A stretch of DNA of 64,000 bases from Chelydra serpentina (GCA_037349315.1 JBAIAC010000051.1:25642001-25706000); one strand, 5' to 3'; positions 34,411 through 46,761 are shown, numbered from the stretch's first letter. Translations and numbers: made by a program. Notes: generated by a model not told the origin, from the sequence alone.

Positions 34411-34962
34411 CATAGGCACTGACTCTGTGGGTGCTCTGGGGCTGGAACATCCATGGGGAAAAATTGGTGGGTGCAGAGCACACACTGGCAGCTTCCCGCC
34501 GGCCCCCCCACCCAGCTCACCTCCGCTCTGCATCCGCCTCTCCTAAGTGTGCCGCCGCCACTCCGCTTCTCCCTCCTCCCTCCCAGGCTTGCTGCCAAAC
34601 AGCTGACTCCCGCAGCAAGCCTGGGCGGGGGGGTGGGGGGGGGTGGGTGAGCTGGGGCGGGGAGCAGTTCCTCTGTCAACCCCCCTGTTACATTCTGTGG
34701 CCCCCCAGCTCACCTCTGCTCCGCCTCCCCTGAGCGCGCTGCCTCTTCTCCCCCCCTCCCTCCCAGGCTTGCTGCGGGAGTCAGCTGTTTGGCAGCAAGA
34801 CTGGGAGGGAGGGGGTGGAGGGGAAATGCGGCATGCCCAGGGGAGGGGGCAGGAATTTGGGGAAGAGGTTGGAATGGGGGCGGGGCCTGGGGTGGAATTG
34901 GGGCGGGGCCGGAGTGGAGGGGCGCGGGCTCCCACCGGCGCTGGCTAAAGTTGCCGCCTGTG
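34411..34962. mobile_element. GC-rich foldback element, copy A
   Basis: It starts CATAGGCACTGACT and ends TTGCCGCCTGTG, decayed versions of the inverted ends CATAGGCGCCGACT / AGTTGGCGCCTATG of copy C (42095-42750). It shares GGTGGGTGC and the AATTTTTCCCC or GGGGAAAAATT block. It has several internal inverted repeats such as CAGGCTTGCTGC / GCAGCAAGCCTG. No coding content. Confidence 0.7.
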
Positions 34963-35597
34963 AAAACAATGAATAAGATAGAGACGCTGCATCCCAGAAT
35001 TCTGGGCCAGATTCACTGAGGCTGGTGAAGGAGGAATAAACATCAGGTTCCTGTGCCAGTCAGGTTCCCTCACTCAGGGAGGGTCAATGGTCTCTCTGCC
35101 ACTGCCCCATCTATCTACAGTGAGGTTTCTGCTGTTGGACAGAGTGGCAGGACATCTTTAGCTGGTGACTGTTCTTCACAGGAGCCTCACCAGCTGAACC
35201 TACTGTAGTAGACCGGTGCATCCCCCAGACACCTTGCTCATGAACCCACCTAACTGGTACTGTTCTGGGTCCCTAACGCTCCTTTGCTGGGGAGAAGTTA
35301 TGACAACTTTCTGTTGCAACATCCCTGCAGAAATCTCCTCCCCCTGCAACACCCACCACACACAGCTTCAGCCAGGGTCTGTGCCAGCAAAAGCCTTTCT
35401 GTAAAACCTGGGCTGAATTTAGCCCTTTGGCTAAAGTTCAGGGGACTGGATTAATGAGGAATGGATAAACTGCTGCAAACAAGCCAAGCCAAAAGCTGTC
35501 AAGTTAATGGAATGCAAACTCTGTCACACTGTGTGAAGCTGGCGGATGACCGCATGGGTCAGGAGACATGGGTCAAATCCAGCTCAAGTCAATAAAG
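34963..35597. other. Unannotated stretch
   Basis: No gene or repeat family recognised. Confidence 0.4.
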
Positions 35598-36219
35598 TGT
35601 GACAAAGTTCCTCTTCTACCTTGGTGAGTCCTGCGCTTATTGGCAGATTTTGATCGCCTCAGGGATCTTCCCCTCTGGTAGAACCCACAGTCAAATTCCT
35701 CCTGTGTCTGATCAGAAGTTGGGAGGTTTGGGGGGAACCTGGGCCCGCCCTCTACTCCGGGTTCCAGCCCAGGGCCCTGTGGACTGCAGCTGTTTAGAGT
35801 GCCTCCTGGAACAACTGCATGACAGCTACAACTCTCTGGGCTACTTCCCCATGGAATCCTCCCAACACCTTCTTTATCCTCACCACAGGATCTTCTAGCA
35901 GTATGCCTTCTCACTCTCAGCTCCTAGTGCCTCTTGCTCCCAGCTCCTCGCACGCAACACCACAAACTGAAGGGAGCTCCTTTTTAAACCCAGGTGCCCT
36001 GATTAGCCTGCCTGTCTTAATTGATTCTAGCAGGTTCTTCTTAATTGGCTCCAGGTGTCCTAATTAGCCTGCCTGCCTTAAATTGGTTCCAGAAAGTTCC
36101 TGCTTGTTCTAGTGCAGCCCCTGCTCTGGTCACTCAGGGAACAGAAAACTATTCATCCAATGGCCAGTATATTTGCCTTCTATCAGACTTCTGTACCCCA
36201 CTTGTCTGGGTCTGTCACA
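35598..36219 (-). mobile_element. Solo LTR, 622 bp
   Basis: It starts TGTGACAAAGTTCC and ends GTCTGTCACA, and is flanked by the 4-bp duplication AAAG (35594-35597 and 36220-36223). Read on the - strand it has TTTAAAAAGGAG as a TATA-like box. No internal genes remain. Confidence 0.8.
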
Positions 36220-36223
36220 AAAG

Positions 36224-38291
36224 GTTCAGCTCTGCAAGGTGCCTCCTGAGAGATGCTCAGGGCCTTCAAAACCAGTGAGGCTACTCAGCACTTCCCAGGA
36301 TGCACCCGACAGAAATAAGGCCTTACGAGCCTAATTTAGTGCCCGTTGTAGTCAGTGGAAAGACTCCCATTGGCTGACTGAGTCTCTACTGGCTACAGGT
36401 CATTGGCTGTTTGGGGACTTCAGTGAAATGAAATGAAATGAAATTCCCCTCAGTACATTCCTTAGTGGTGCTTTCAGTCCATTTTTTTGCCACTTTAACT
36501 TTAAATATAAACCACCACCTACACAGCTGGCCCCTTTTGGCATTGCTAGTCCTGGACCTCTCTGCTGAGTGGGGCCAGGAGGTCAAACTCCCATCTTACT
36601 CCCAAGAGATGGGATCTCCAGATAATGGCTCAGACGCCAGTCTTCGCAGCTGCTTGTCAGAGTCACGACCGGGATGTGGCCAGCCTGTCCCAGTGGTCAG
36701 AGCAGGAGTCAGATACCAGCAGATCAGAGTCTGAGATGTGCCAGAGGACCAACTGCCTGACAGGTGTCAGGAGACAGGCAGGGGCAGGTTACCAGATCAG
36801 AGTCAGGGAGTAGGAGCAGGTAGTGCAAGAGAAGCAGTGCCAAGGAGGGAAAACCCAGATTCATGGACAGCTTCCTGCTCCTGTGCTTGGTTTAAATAGA
36901 AGCAGAGAGCCAGTCAGGACTCTAGAATTCCGCCAATCAGATCCCAGGGCTGGAGTCCTCTGTTGGACTTGTGCTTCTAATTCTGGTAGCAGGTCACTAG
37001 GTGGCACATTGCACCTTACTGGCTCCTATGCGCCCAGTGGACCAGGGCTTCAGAACCCATGGTCCCTGATAAACTGGCACTAAATTCCCTTAAAAACATG
37101 CTGGCTATTGCTTTCAGCCAATCAAGGACTACATCATCACAGTGTTATCTAATTAGGCCTCTCACTGCTACTATGTCCAGTCAACAGTGACACCATGGTC
37201 CTATTAGTTCCCCGTCACTCTCTGGGTCCCCATGTTTTCTTCCTACCCAACTGGTTTTGTTATTTGCAAAGAGGTGTGAGCCTTCACTGACCAGATATAG
37301 GAGACAGATGTGGCAGCCGGACAGATTGATATGTCCTTTTGTCTTCCACAGTTGCAGAGTCCGTCAGACCTACCAGCAGGCAGGTTCAAAAGGCAGATAG
37401 CTGTGCTAGCTGAAATAGTGTCACAAACACATCTCCTCAAATTAGGGAACATTCATGACTCAGGTTGGAAGAATGACTTAATCTGTAACTATAAATAAAT
37501 ATCCTCTCATAAATCACCATGTAATTCTGTTTCAGACTAGTGGAAAATGAAGTTCATTTTTTTTCATTTCTGAGGGCTCATTCTCCTCTCACTCACACTA
37601 ACATAAATTGGGAGTAACTCCAATTAAGTCAGTCCAATGGTGTTCAACTGGTTTCAGTCAGAAGGGAATAAGGTGCCTAGACTTTGCAAGGATGAACTGC
37701 CCAAACCTTCATCCTAACCTGGTTCTGACTTCTCTTTCCTTTCTTCTCTAGGGTGTGGGAGTGAAGCAAACTCAAGTGTTTCTTTGCATTCCAAAGCCTG
37801 CCAAACTCTTTGGTACATACTCTTCCATTCCCACGTTAAATAGAAACATGAACCTTACATCACCAGTTTGATCTTACACAGAGTCTGCTGCCTCTGTCCC
37901 ATTGTTTGTTTCAAAGGGGGATTGGGCAAGGCATCCAAAGTCAGGGGGAAAAAAAAGAAAGTTCTGGCCTCTGAAGGTGAAATCAATTCCTGTTAGTATT
38001 CAGTGCAATGGGATAGAAGCAATTCCATTTGCTCTGTTTTAAATGCCATTGGATGTCACTCTCTGCAGAAAATGATCATTCCACTTTCAACCTATTGATT
38101 TCCCATTAAATCAATAGTTTAGGGTGAATTCTCCTATAGATCCATAGATCTCAGTATGACAGATACAGCAATTTCCTGCATATCCTTGGGACATTTTACT
38201 GAATTAAGTTTAAGTATCTTTGGGGTCGTAGTAAATGCAAAATTTACATATTATTTTGGGCCAGGATTGTAGATAACCTCTCTGGGAGACA
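36224..38291. other. Unannotated stretch
   Basis: No gene or repeat family recognised with confidence. 37565-37640 has a short palindrome-like 'CTCCAATTAAGTCAGTCCAA' motif of the kind found in old reptile MITEs. Confidence 0.4.
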
Positions 38292-38979
38292 GATGTGACA
38301 AGTGTAAGACCTGGAAGTTCAAAGACATATACTAAAAATGTGCCAGACAAGAATAGACTTTTGGGACAATAAGTGTTAAATGGAGTTCCTGCAAATCCCC
38401 ACCTCTGGTTCTGAAAACACCCATCCCGAGAAGAGGGTGATTGTTGATTACCTGTTCCTGGAGACGGAAGGTCAAGGGCCTGAGCTGTATAAAAAGAAAA
38501 CAGGTCAACTGCGCTCTTCTAAATGAACTTGTAACCACAGGGAAAACCCAGTTGCGGGTTTTGAAGGGCTGACTTCTGCCAGAGCCTGAGGGTGGAGTTG
38601 GGGTGATCTCCGGCAAGCTTTTTAGCATGTGTGTAGGCTCTTGTAGTTTCCAATATGTTTTCTCTGTAATGCTTTCACCTTAAGAATAAAACATGCTTGC
38701 TTAGAAAGAGCTGTGTGGTAATTTGTAACTGCTGACAATTACACTGTACATAGCCTTCGTAGAGAAAGCAAAGTGCAGACATTGGCCTATTTAGCCAGGC
38801 TGCCTTGCTGGGAACATCACAGTGTCGGCAGGGAACTGTACATCCTGGATAAACCTCGGTCAGGAGGGAGTGAGACACAGGTCTCTGCTCAAGAGAAATG
38901 ATGACTGGGGGCTAGAAACCAGGAGATGCCCTTAAGGAAGATGGGGAATAGAGGTGCAGTTACCATTAAACTGTGACAC
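38292..38979 (+). mobile_element. Probable solo LTR
   Basis: TATAAAAAG at 38488-38496 is followed 190 bases later by AATAAA at 38685-38690, an LTR-like arrangement on +. Possible ends are TGTGACAAGTGTAAG and AAACTGTGACA, but no target duplication was found, so the limits are uncertain. Confidence 0.5.
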
Positions 38980-39558
38980 TCAGTGCTATAGCAGCAGCCA
39001 CTTCTCAGATCAGCTGCTCAAAAGAAGTGTATAGGAGGAGGCTGAGAAATGCAACTGGGGATCTGTGGGATTCTCCTAGATCAGAATGTGTGTTATGCTG
39101 TATCACACTGATAATACTTGACATCAATATAACACCTCCCATCTAAAGATCACAAATCAAAACCTTATAAATGACACATACAAGGTTCACACAACTCATC
39201 AGTGCAGCCTCCTCCGCAGTAGAACACAGACAGCAAGTCTACCCAAGAGATGACTACAGATAAACAAGAATATTACAGCCAATTGAAATTACAGAGGAAA
39301 TTTAGGGTAGGCAGGGTATAGCTATCTAAACTGAAATCTGGCCAGGACACCAAGGCTAAAATCTCCATTGACAGTGTCATGGGATTTTTAATTATCACCA
39401 CCATACAGGACCTCAATTTTATGTCCCCTCTGAAAAAATAGCATTAGCAGCACTGTGAATCCTAATAATATGCTGGAGCATTGGTCAGTATTAATTCTGA
39501 GAGAAGAGCACCCCCTACTGAATCACCAATGCCACATCTTGCAACACCAAGGTTTTTT

Positions 39559-39855
39559 CTTCTGGTCTACACTAGCCCCGAAATTCGAAGTAAGATACGT
39601 GACTTCAGCTACGTTATTCATGTAGCTGAAGTCGAAGTATCTTATTTCGAACTTAAAAGTACTTACCCCTGGTCCACACCGCGGCGCGCAGGCTCCCCCG
39701 TTGACTCTGCCTGCTCCGTTCATGGAGCAGGATTACCAGTGTCGACGGCGGAGCACTTCCTGGTTCGATTTATCGCGTCTAGACAAGACACGATAAATCG
39801 AATCCAGAACATCGATCCGACGCCTCCGATGCGACTGGTAAGTGTAGACCTCAGG
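39559..39855. mobile_element. 296-bp PIF/Harbinger-type MITE, copy 3
   Basis: Alignment to copies 1 and 2 puts the ends here. The terminal 5-6 bases on each side have decayed and no duplication is readable. The first hairpin (39585-39650) is again 66 bp, and the second, around GGTTCGATTTATCGCG, keeps 20 of 21 pairs. Confidence 0.8.
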
Positions 39856-39856
39856 G

Positions 39857-40515
39857 TAGTAGTAACCTTCCAGACCAACTCTAGAGTTGCTTAGATCATG
39901 AGATCTGGAGCAAGTTCCATCTGTGGAGATGCCAAGGCCCTTTCTGATGTCCTGTGGCTAATGCACCTCGCCACTTGCTTTATGGAGGGTAAATTCAGGT
40001 GAGCAAATTATTCCAGTCTTTCAGCAGAAGAAGATGTGGAGCCAGGGACTTGTCTAGCTACATATACCTTAATATTTATACAGCATCTGCTAATGTAACT
40101 CCATTGATTTCAATGAACACACTGACAGCTAGTTATAAAGTACCACACAAAACAGCATGACACTTTAACAAGCCAAGCAGCCTGGTCATGCAGCAGCAGC
40201 ATTGCAGCAGCAGGTAGACAGAAGAGGAGAAAAGTGTGATTTTTTCCCCCTTGATGATTGTGGTGGTCAGTGATCACTAAGTGCTTAAGGTGTTTGCAAG
40301 AGATCTGCTGTGTTGTGTGTCTGGTTCCAGCTGGCTGTGCATAACAAGAGCTTCACAGCATCCCACCCAGACTGTCTGGGAAGCTCAGCCCTTAAAGGCA
40401 CAAACATCCATAACACAATTGTGGCTGTGTAGTCTATTGCTTATGAGGTAGATGGGGCAATAGCAATGGAGAGATGCTGCCCTAGATGAGAACAGCACAA
40501 TGTAGGAATGGGAAA
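39857..40515. other. Unannotated stretch
   Basis: No gene or repeat family recognised. Confidence 0.4.
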
Positions 40516-40695
40516 GGGGGGGAGGGATAGCCCAGTGGTTTGAGCATTGGCCTGCTAAACCCAGAGTTGTGAGTTCAATCCTTGAGGGGGCCATTTGGGG
40601 ATCTGGGGCAAAAATTGGGGATTGGTCCTGCTTTGAGCAGGGGGTTGGACTAGATGACCTCCTAAGGTCCCTTCCAACCCTGATATTCTATGAAA
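40516..40695 (+). mobile_element. tRNA-derived SINE with CR1-type 3' end
   Basis: The head has ATAGCCCAGTGGTTTGAGC and GAGTTGTGAGTTCAATCC (A and B boxes), and the tail GGTTGGACTAGATGACCTCC ends TTCTATGAAA. Same family as 20951. Confidence 0.88.
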
Positions 40696-40768
40696 CAAAA
40701 GAAAGATATGGCCCATTTGCAAAAATCCTCTAGCATTTAATGGAGAATAAGAACCTTCCTTTATGTTT

Positions 40769-41103
40769 CCCCATACCCCTCCCCTGAGGAGCCGCCTCGC
40801 TGCGCTTTCCCCTGTGGACTCTCCGCCACCCTGCTGAACAGCTGAGAGGCGGGTGGCTGGGCTAAAAAAATCCGCAGCTTTTTGGCGGGAGGTGCCTCCG
40901 GCGGGAACCCAGAAGGTGGGGGGGCCGGCGGGGAGCTGCCGGTGGGTGCTCAGCACCCACCAATTTTTCCCCGGGGGAGGAGGCGGGGGCGGGGATTTGG
41001 GGAAGGGGCGGGGCCGGGGTGGAGTTGGGGCAGGGGTGGGGATGGAGTTGGGGGGGCTGGGGGCGCGAGCACCCACTGGCGCCAACGAAAGTCGGCACCT
41101 ATG
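40769..41103. mobile_element. GC-rich foldback element, copy B (half element)
   Basis: It matches the right half of copy C: CCCCATACCCCTCCCC near the start, GCTAAAAAAATCCGCAGC, GGTGCCTCCGGCGGGAACCC, and the terminal AAGTCGGCACCTATG. The left arm is missing. Confidence 0.7.
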
Positions 41104-41302
41104 TAAAGTGGGTTGGCTTTTCAGGCAACGTAGTTTTGCCTTATTCCTTTTGATACATCTGATGCTATGACAAGCTGTACTTACCATGCTCAGCTGACAT
41201 CCTTCCCTGTATTGTGCCCATCCGTTCATTTCCTCTCAGCACCTTTTGTTTTCTAAAAACCATCTGCCAGCGAAACATATCCAGCTTTTCTGCAAATGTG
41301 GA

Positions 41303-42063
41303 ATTCCCTTCATAGAATCACAGGGTTAGAAGGGATCCACAAGAGTAATCTACTTTAACCCCTGGCCACGATGCAGGACTTGTTCTTTTTAAACCATCCA
41401 AGACAGATGGCTATCCAGCCTCCTTTTGAAAATCTCCAGTGAAGGAGCTTCCACAACCTCCCTAGGCAGTCTGTTCCATTGGCCTACTGTTCTTACAGGA
41501 AGGAGGCTTTTCATGAAATTCAATCTAAATCTGCTGTGCTGTAATTTGAACCCACCCTCTGTGGCAAGAGAGAACCACTTTTCCCCACCGTTTTTATGGC
41601 AGCCTTTCAAGTATTTGAAGACCACTATCATATCTCCCCTTAATCTTCTCTTTTCCAAACGAAATATACCCAGTTCCTTCAGCCTTTACTCATATGACTC
41701 GCATTCCGTCCCTTTGATCATCTTTGTCACTCACCTCTGAATCCTTTCCATTTCTCTACCTCCTTTCTATACAGCAGTGACCAAAATTGGACACAGTACT
41801 CCAGCTGAGGCCTAACCAGCACTGAGTAGAGTGGTTGATTATGGTATATTATGTCCACCACATTCTCCCATCCACAAAAACAGTTACCCAGGCAAAGAAG
41901 GAAATCAAGCTGGTTTGGCATGATTTGTTCTTAGTAAATCCATGCTGGTTGCTAGTGATTATCCCTTCATCCTCCAGGTATTCACAAACTGAATGTTTCC
42001 TTTATTGCTCTAGTAGCTTCCCAGGTCAGGCTGACTGGTTTATAGTTTGCTGTCTTCTCCCCC
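41303..42063 (-). mobile_element. Old CR1 LINE fragment
   Basis: The plus strand begins with the reversed tail (CATAGAATCACAGGGTTAGA). The - strand encodes RT C-terminal pieces: EKRRLRGDMIVVFKYLKGC, WNRLPREVVEAPSLEIFKRR and [15 protein letters not shown] second block at 41890-42063 is antisense RT from farther upstream, with sequence missing between them. Confidence 0.8.
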
Positions 42064-42094
42064 AGCTAAGATACAGTTGATACAGTGCAGTTAC

Positions 42095-42750
42095 CATAGG
42101 CGCCGACTTTAGTCGTCGCCGGTGGGTGCTCGCGCCCCCCAGCCCCGCCCCAGCTCCCCCCCCCCCATTCCACCCCTTCCCCAAATCCCCGCCCCCGCCT
42201 CATCCCCAGGTGCACTGCATTTCCCCTCCATCCCCCCCCAGGCTTGCAAGTGGCACCCAGTGGCAGCTCCCCGCCAGCCCCCCCTGCGACCAGCTCACCT
42301 CTGCTTCTGGGTTTCACCTCCGGAGGCGCTGCCGCGTGAAGCCGCTTTTTTTAGCTCATAGGCTTTGCTGCCCGTCAGCTGTTCGGTGGGCGGGAAGCCT
42401 GGGGGGGAGGGGGAAGCGCAGCGGCGGCACCTCGGGGGAGGGGCATGGGGAGGAGGCGGAGCCGGGCTCTCCGCCTCCTCCCCATACCCCTCCCCCAAGG
42501 CGCTGCCACTGTGCTTTCCCCCCCACCCCAGGCTTGCCGCCCGCCAAACAGCTGATGGGCGGTGAGCCGGTGAGCTAAAAAAAGCGGCTTCACATAGCGG
42601 CGCCTCCGGAGGCGGAACCCAGAAGCGGAGGTGAGCTGGGCGCGGGGGGGGGGGGGGGTTGGTGGGGAGCTGCCGGTGGGTGCTCTGCACCCACCAATTT
42701 TTCCCCATGGATGCTCCAGCCCCGGCACACCCATGGAGTTGGCGCCTATG
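42095..42750. mobile_element. GC-rich foldback element, copy C (complete)
   Basis: The ends CATAGGCGCCGACT and AGTTGGCGCCTATG are inverted repeats with one mismatch. The middle is one long hairpin: 42292-42465 pairs with 42466-42638, including AGCTCACCTCTGCTTCTGGG opposite CCCAGAAGCGGAGGTGAGCT and the complementary runs GCTTTTTTTAGCTCA / TGAGCTAAAAAAAGC. There is no ORF with family features. No target duplication was found. The superfamily is uncertain (hAT-like or another foldback type). Confidence 0.8.
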
Positions 42751-43220
42751 TGAGCTACTATTCACCTACAGAGGCACAGGGCCTCTGGGAGGAGGAGGAG
42801 GTGTCCTCCTGGGGCTGAAATGGCGGTTGAGGAGGGACTGAGTAAGGCACATGAGTCATGCTCCCTTTCACTGACTACAGGGCAAGAGGGAGGCACAGCA
42901 GTCTCTATGCTGGATTTTGGCCACACTGAGAGCCCTCTATGCTGGGTTGCATGTCCTGTTGCCAGTGATGTTGGCACAGCAGTGAGAAGCAGGCACAGCA
43001 CACCTGTTACCCTGCCCCTGGCCTCTTTCTGTTGGTGAAGCAGCCATGTGCAGGGTATGCTCTTCCTCACACACCTTCGTTATTTCAAAGTATTGGATGA
43101 ATAATCTTGGTGGATAATTCCTGGACCGTGGATAATGTGAGTATTCAAAATTCAAGCTGAGTAGAGGAAAGTTTTGATTGGATGCAAAGGGTCATGTGCT
43201 ACTGTTTCTGTACCAAGCAT

Positions 43221-43402
43221 GGCAGTCAGACGGCCTTCGGCGGCATGCCTGCGGGCAGTCCGCTGGTCACACAGATTCAGCGGCATTTCTGGGGGTGATC
43301 CGCCGGTCCTGCACTGTCAGCGTGCCCGCCGCTGAATTACCACCGAAGCTACGGGACCGGCGGACCTCCCGCAGAAACGCCGCCGAAGGCTGCCCGACTG
43401 CC
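43221..43402. repeat. GC-rich inverted repeat, 182 bp
   Basis: GGCAGTCAGACGGCCTTCGG at the left pairs with CCGAAGGCTGCCCGACTGCC at the right. Inner arms such as GCGGCATTTCTG and CCGCCGGTCC also pair. It resembles the inside of the hAT-like element at 45123 (GCCGCCGAA motifs). Confidence 0.7.
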
Positions 43403-43459
43403 ACCCTCACAGCGACTGGCAGGCCACCCCCCACTGCTTGCCGCCCCAGGCACATTCTT

Positions 43460-43662
43460 AATTAATGGAGATATGCCAATCTCCTAGAGCTGGAAGGACC
43501 TTGAAAGATCATTGAGTCCAGTTCCCTGCCTTCACTAGCAGGACCAAGTACTGTCCCCTGACAGATTTTTTGCCCCAGATCCCTAAATGGCCCCCTCAAG
43601 GATTGAACTCACAACCCTGGGTTTAGCAGGCCAATGCTCAAACCACTGAGCTATCCCTTGCC
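43460..43662 (-). mobile_element. Diverged tRNA-derived SINE
   Basis: The right part is the reversed tRNA-like head (CAAGGATTGAACTCACAACC, AACCACTGAGCTATCCC). The left part is an older CR1-like tail (TCCTAGAGCTGGAAGGACCT). Confidence 0.8.
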
Positions 43663-45110
43663 CGCATTTGCTGCGCTGGTGCCTGGAGCTGGCCCTGAGT
43701 GTGTGACAGACAAAGTTGTATGCAGCTTTCTGATGCCCTGGTCTCCCAAACTAGTGGGAACATGCAAGGAAATCTCTCCTAAAGGGAGGATGGAGCCCTT
43801 GGTGGGGGCACTAGTCCTTGGCAGTTAAAGGTGAGCTGAAAAGTTCAAGAGCCCAGTTCAGTGACAGAATCCCTGGGGGCCTGAAGAATTACAAATAAAT
43901 ACATTTTAAAGTTATTTCTGCCTTTGCTGACCTATTGTTAGTGCTCTGGCAGGGGAACTGGCAGACTGCACAGCTTTGGTTTTAGCTTGTAACAAGCTTT
44001 CCAGTTCCCCTATAAATGCATTTCATTTTCACCTGGATTTTAGAGTTTAATTTCTCAGGTGGTCCAGGTCTAACGAGTGGTTTTGCTTGTAGTCCTTCCC
44101 TACATGAAAAATTGTTCTCAAATAAATTTCATTTGTAAATGCTAGAATTGGGGGACTAAGGCAAACATGTATGCCTGAATATTCTTTTGAATGAACTCCC
44201 TTGAGCTGGGATGCAGAGCCTCTTTCATTCATTTTTTGTAATCATTTGTCCAACTGAGTTTTTATTCAGAATAATGTAGGTGGAAATCAAAAGTGTCAGG
44301 AATACTCATGCAAATATTTGCACTGGGTGAGTGAGCGCAGCCATCTTGAAAACTCTGTGGGTTGGTCAGTCAGAAGTTCATCCAAACAGGGAACAGTATC
44401 AATACCATGTGACTTAGGAGACCAATCACATACTAGTGTTGTTGAATTGCAAGTCTCCAATTAGTTTGCACAATGCGTTCATCAACCTATTGTGAACTGT
44501 CAACAAATGAGTGAAAATCTTGGTCCATGGGCAATACAGATTTACCTGAAAAATTCTTTATTGCGGATTATGTGTGCACAGTGCTTGGAAGTCCAATTCA
44601 AAGTCTTAACAGGACTGGAAGGAAAGGGATTTGCTTTGACTGCATTTTATTGCTGTTAAAGAAAACTCTCCCCTCTCTGCCCCCCATGGATGCATGTCCT
44701 ACTGGAATAACAGCTAGCCATGGGCAGTACTAACCTTGTAGTTCAATTAGCCTAATCATCCAGTAAATGTTACATATGAGCTTTTACTGGACCCTATGTT
44801 TTAAGACACAGGAATGATGTTGGCCCCAGCATAGATAGTACCAAAATGCACAAAGTGGAATGTTGGCATGAGTCCATTGAGGGTGTCGAGCTATCCTGGT
44901 TTCCTTCTGGTGCAGGGAAGTGAATTTTTCCATTTGGGGTTACTGAGGAGTGCAGTGTAAGTGTTAGCTGCTCAGTTTAACAATAAATAATAGCTTACAT
45001 CTATATAGCGCCTTTCTTCCCCTAATGTTTCACACACTATACATATAAACAGCACTTCACCATGCAGCAACTGCTGGGGTAGATTGCAACAGCTGTTTAA
45101 CAGCACACAG
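43663..45110. other. Unannotated; MIR/L2-like remnant near 44985-45110
   Basis: AATAGCTTACATCTATATAG followed by CGCCTTTCTTCC is a phrase found in old SINE or L2-derived repeats. A similar phrase is at 56250-56330. Nothing else is recognised. Confidence 0.35.
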
Positions 45111-45122
45111 TGACATTACACA

Positions 45123-45381
45123 CAGGGCCGGCTTTAAGACGTGCAGGGCCCAATTCGAACAGTTTTGATGGGGCCCCGGCAGGGACAGGGCTGGCTCCAG
45201 CTTTTGCATGGAAAAAAAAAGCTGCCGCCGAAGAAGGACCCTCCGCCGAAATGCTGCCGAACACAGAAGCAGCGATTGAGCTGCCGCCGAAGCGCCGCTG
45301 AAGACATGAACGTTGCGGGGCCCTCTTAGGCGTGGGGCCCGATTCGGGGGAATCGGGGGAATCGGCCTAAAGCCGGCCCTG
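45123..45381. mobile_element. hAT-like MITE, 259 bp
   Basis: The ends CAGGGCCGGCTTTA and TAAAGCCGGCCCTG are perfect 14-bp inverted repeats. The flanks ATTACACA (45115-45122) and ATTACAGG (45382-45389) agree in six of eight bases, fitting an 8-bp hAT duplication. It is GC-rich inside and non-coding. Confidence 0.85.
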
Positions 45382-45389
45382 ATTACAGG

Positions 45390-46330
45390 ACAGGAAGAGA
45401 CGAGTACACACTGTCTAGCTGAACTGGTGGAATTTGGATGGTCAGAGCATAATGGCTCAGACTGAAATTTGGCCAGAAGGCTGTTGGGAAAAGTCTCTTT
45501 GGATCTTTAATAACCACAGGTGGATGGGATCACAGTTTAATATTTTGTCCAAAAGGAGGATCCTCCCAGGGTGCCTCCTAACATCCTACTGGGGGACTAG
45601 AGTCACCAATTACATTTCCAGCACAACTGCCTGTAGTCCCTGGATTTTCCTTGGAGGTTCCCATCCAGGTGCCCATCCATTTTTAGCTTATGAAATCAGT
45701 GAGCTTGCAGGTATAGTTGCAAGCGCTGCGACTACCTAGCTGTGCCCCTCTTGTTGCCCTATTACGCATTCAAGTCGGAAAGGTTTAGCCGCCCCTCTCT
45801 CATTTTCCTATAGAATCCAGATATGGCCTGACAGGGGAACACTATTTCCTTTACACCCACGGGAAGCAAATCCCGAGCATCCGCTTCAGTCGGGAATTTC
45901 CCTCTCCCCACTCGAGACCCACTGTGTTAGGCACTACATGGACACACAGTAAACGTCTCTGCTCCAACGATCTTACAGATTAACTAGCCAAGAAGGACAA
46001 AGGCCGGGGGTGGGGGGTGGGGGGGTGTACTCTCACTTCTCTGGGGTTTGTAAGCATCCCCATGTGGGCCAAATTGATGAGATAATTGATTAAGCACCAG
46101 GTGGTTAACAAGGTGATTCAGCTTGTCCGCTGAGGACAGTAAAAGAGCCAGACAGGAAGAGACGGGATGGGTGAGGAGAAGCCCAGGATGAATCTCAGGT
46201 AGGTGAGCGTGCTCACTTGCTCTCTCTCTCTCTTCCCCCTCCCCCACCTCTGCTGTCCAGGGAAGGAGCACGTGGTGTTGAACTTGTCACTGGAGTGGAT
46301 GAGGGCTGTTTGCAGCAAGGAGTGCAGAGT
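45390..46330. other. Unannotated stretch
   Basis: No gene or repeat family recognised. Confidence 0.4.
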
Positions 46331-46334
46331 GAGG

Positions 46335-46480
46335 GAATCCTGGCATGTTACACAGGGGAAGCGACCTTCCCAAGGACATGCAGTAGATTGGTAGCTGAAC
46401 AGGGAATAGAAGCTGACTCCCAGGCCAGTGCCCTGTGCACTGAACCAGACTGCCTCTTACAAGCAGCGCAGATTCTTTAG
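46335..46480 (-). mobile_element. MIR-like SINE
   Basis: The plus strand holds GCGACCTTCCCAAGGACATG, AGGGAATAGAAGCTGACTCC and CAGTGCCCTGTGCACTGAAC, then GACTGCCTC. This is the reverse-oriented tRNA-like half of MIR-type SINEs. Confidence 0.6.
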
Positions 46481-46761
46481 GGAGCACTACGAAAAGACTT
46501 AAAAAAATAAAATGGAGGAGCCTCATTAAGCGATAGGATCTCCCTCCCCACCGGACTCTGAAATGTTTTTTATAGCAGGTGTTTGAAGTCCTTATATCTT
46601 CTAGCCACCTTTAAATCTTACTTTTAATCCTGTAACATGCTTAATCAGCTCTTCCAGAGGTTAAACCGCTAGACATCATTTGGGGAGTTATACATTTTAT
46701 TCTTGATTTGTTTCCATTGTGGTAACAATGCCTAGAGTTAAGGTTACCCAATGCACTCTAA

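Noticed and set aside
34411..34970. Several overlapping Pro/Gly-rich open frames on both strands
   Set aside because: They are products of a GC-rich foldback element with few stop codons and no domain.
40555..41229. 224-codon open frame on -
   Set aside because: It spans an antisense SINE, a foldback half element and unrelated flank. The open frame is due to GC richness.
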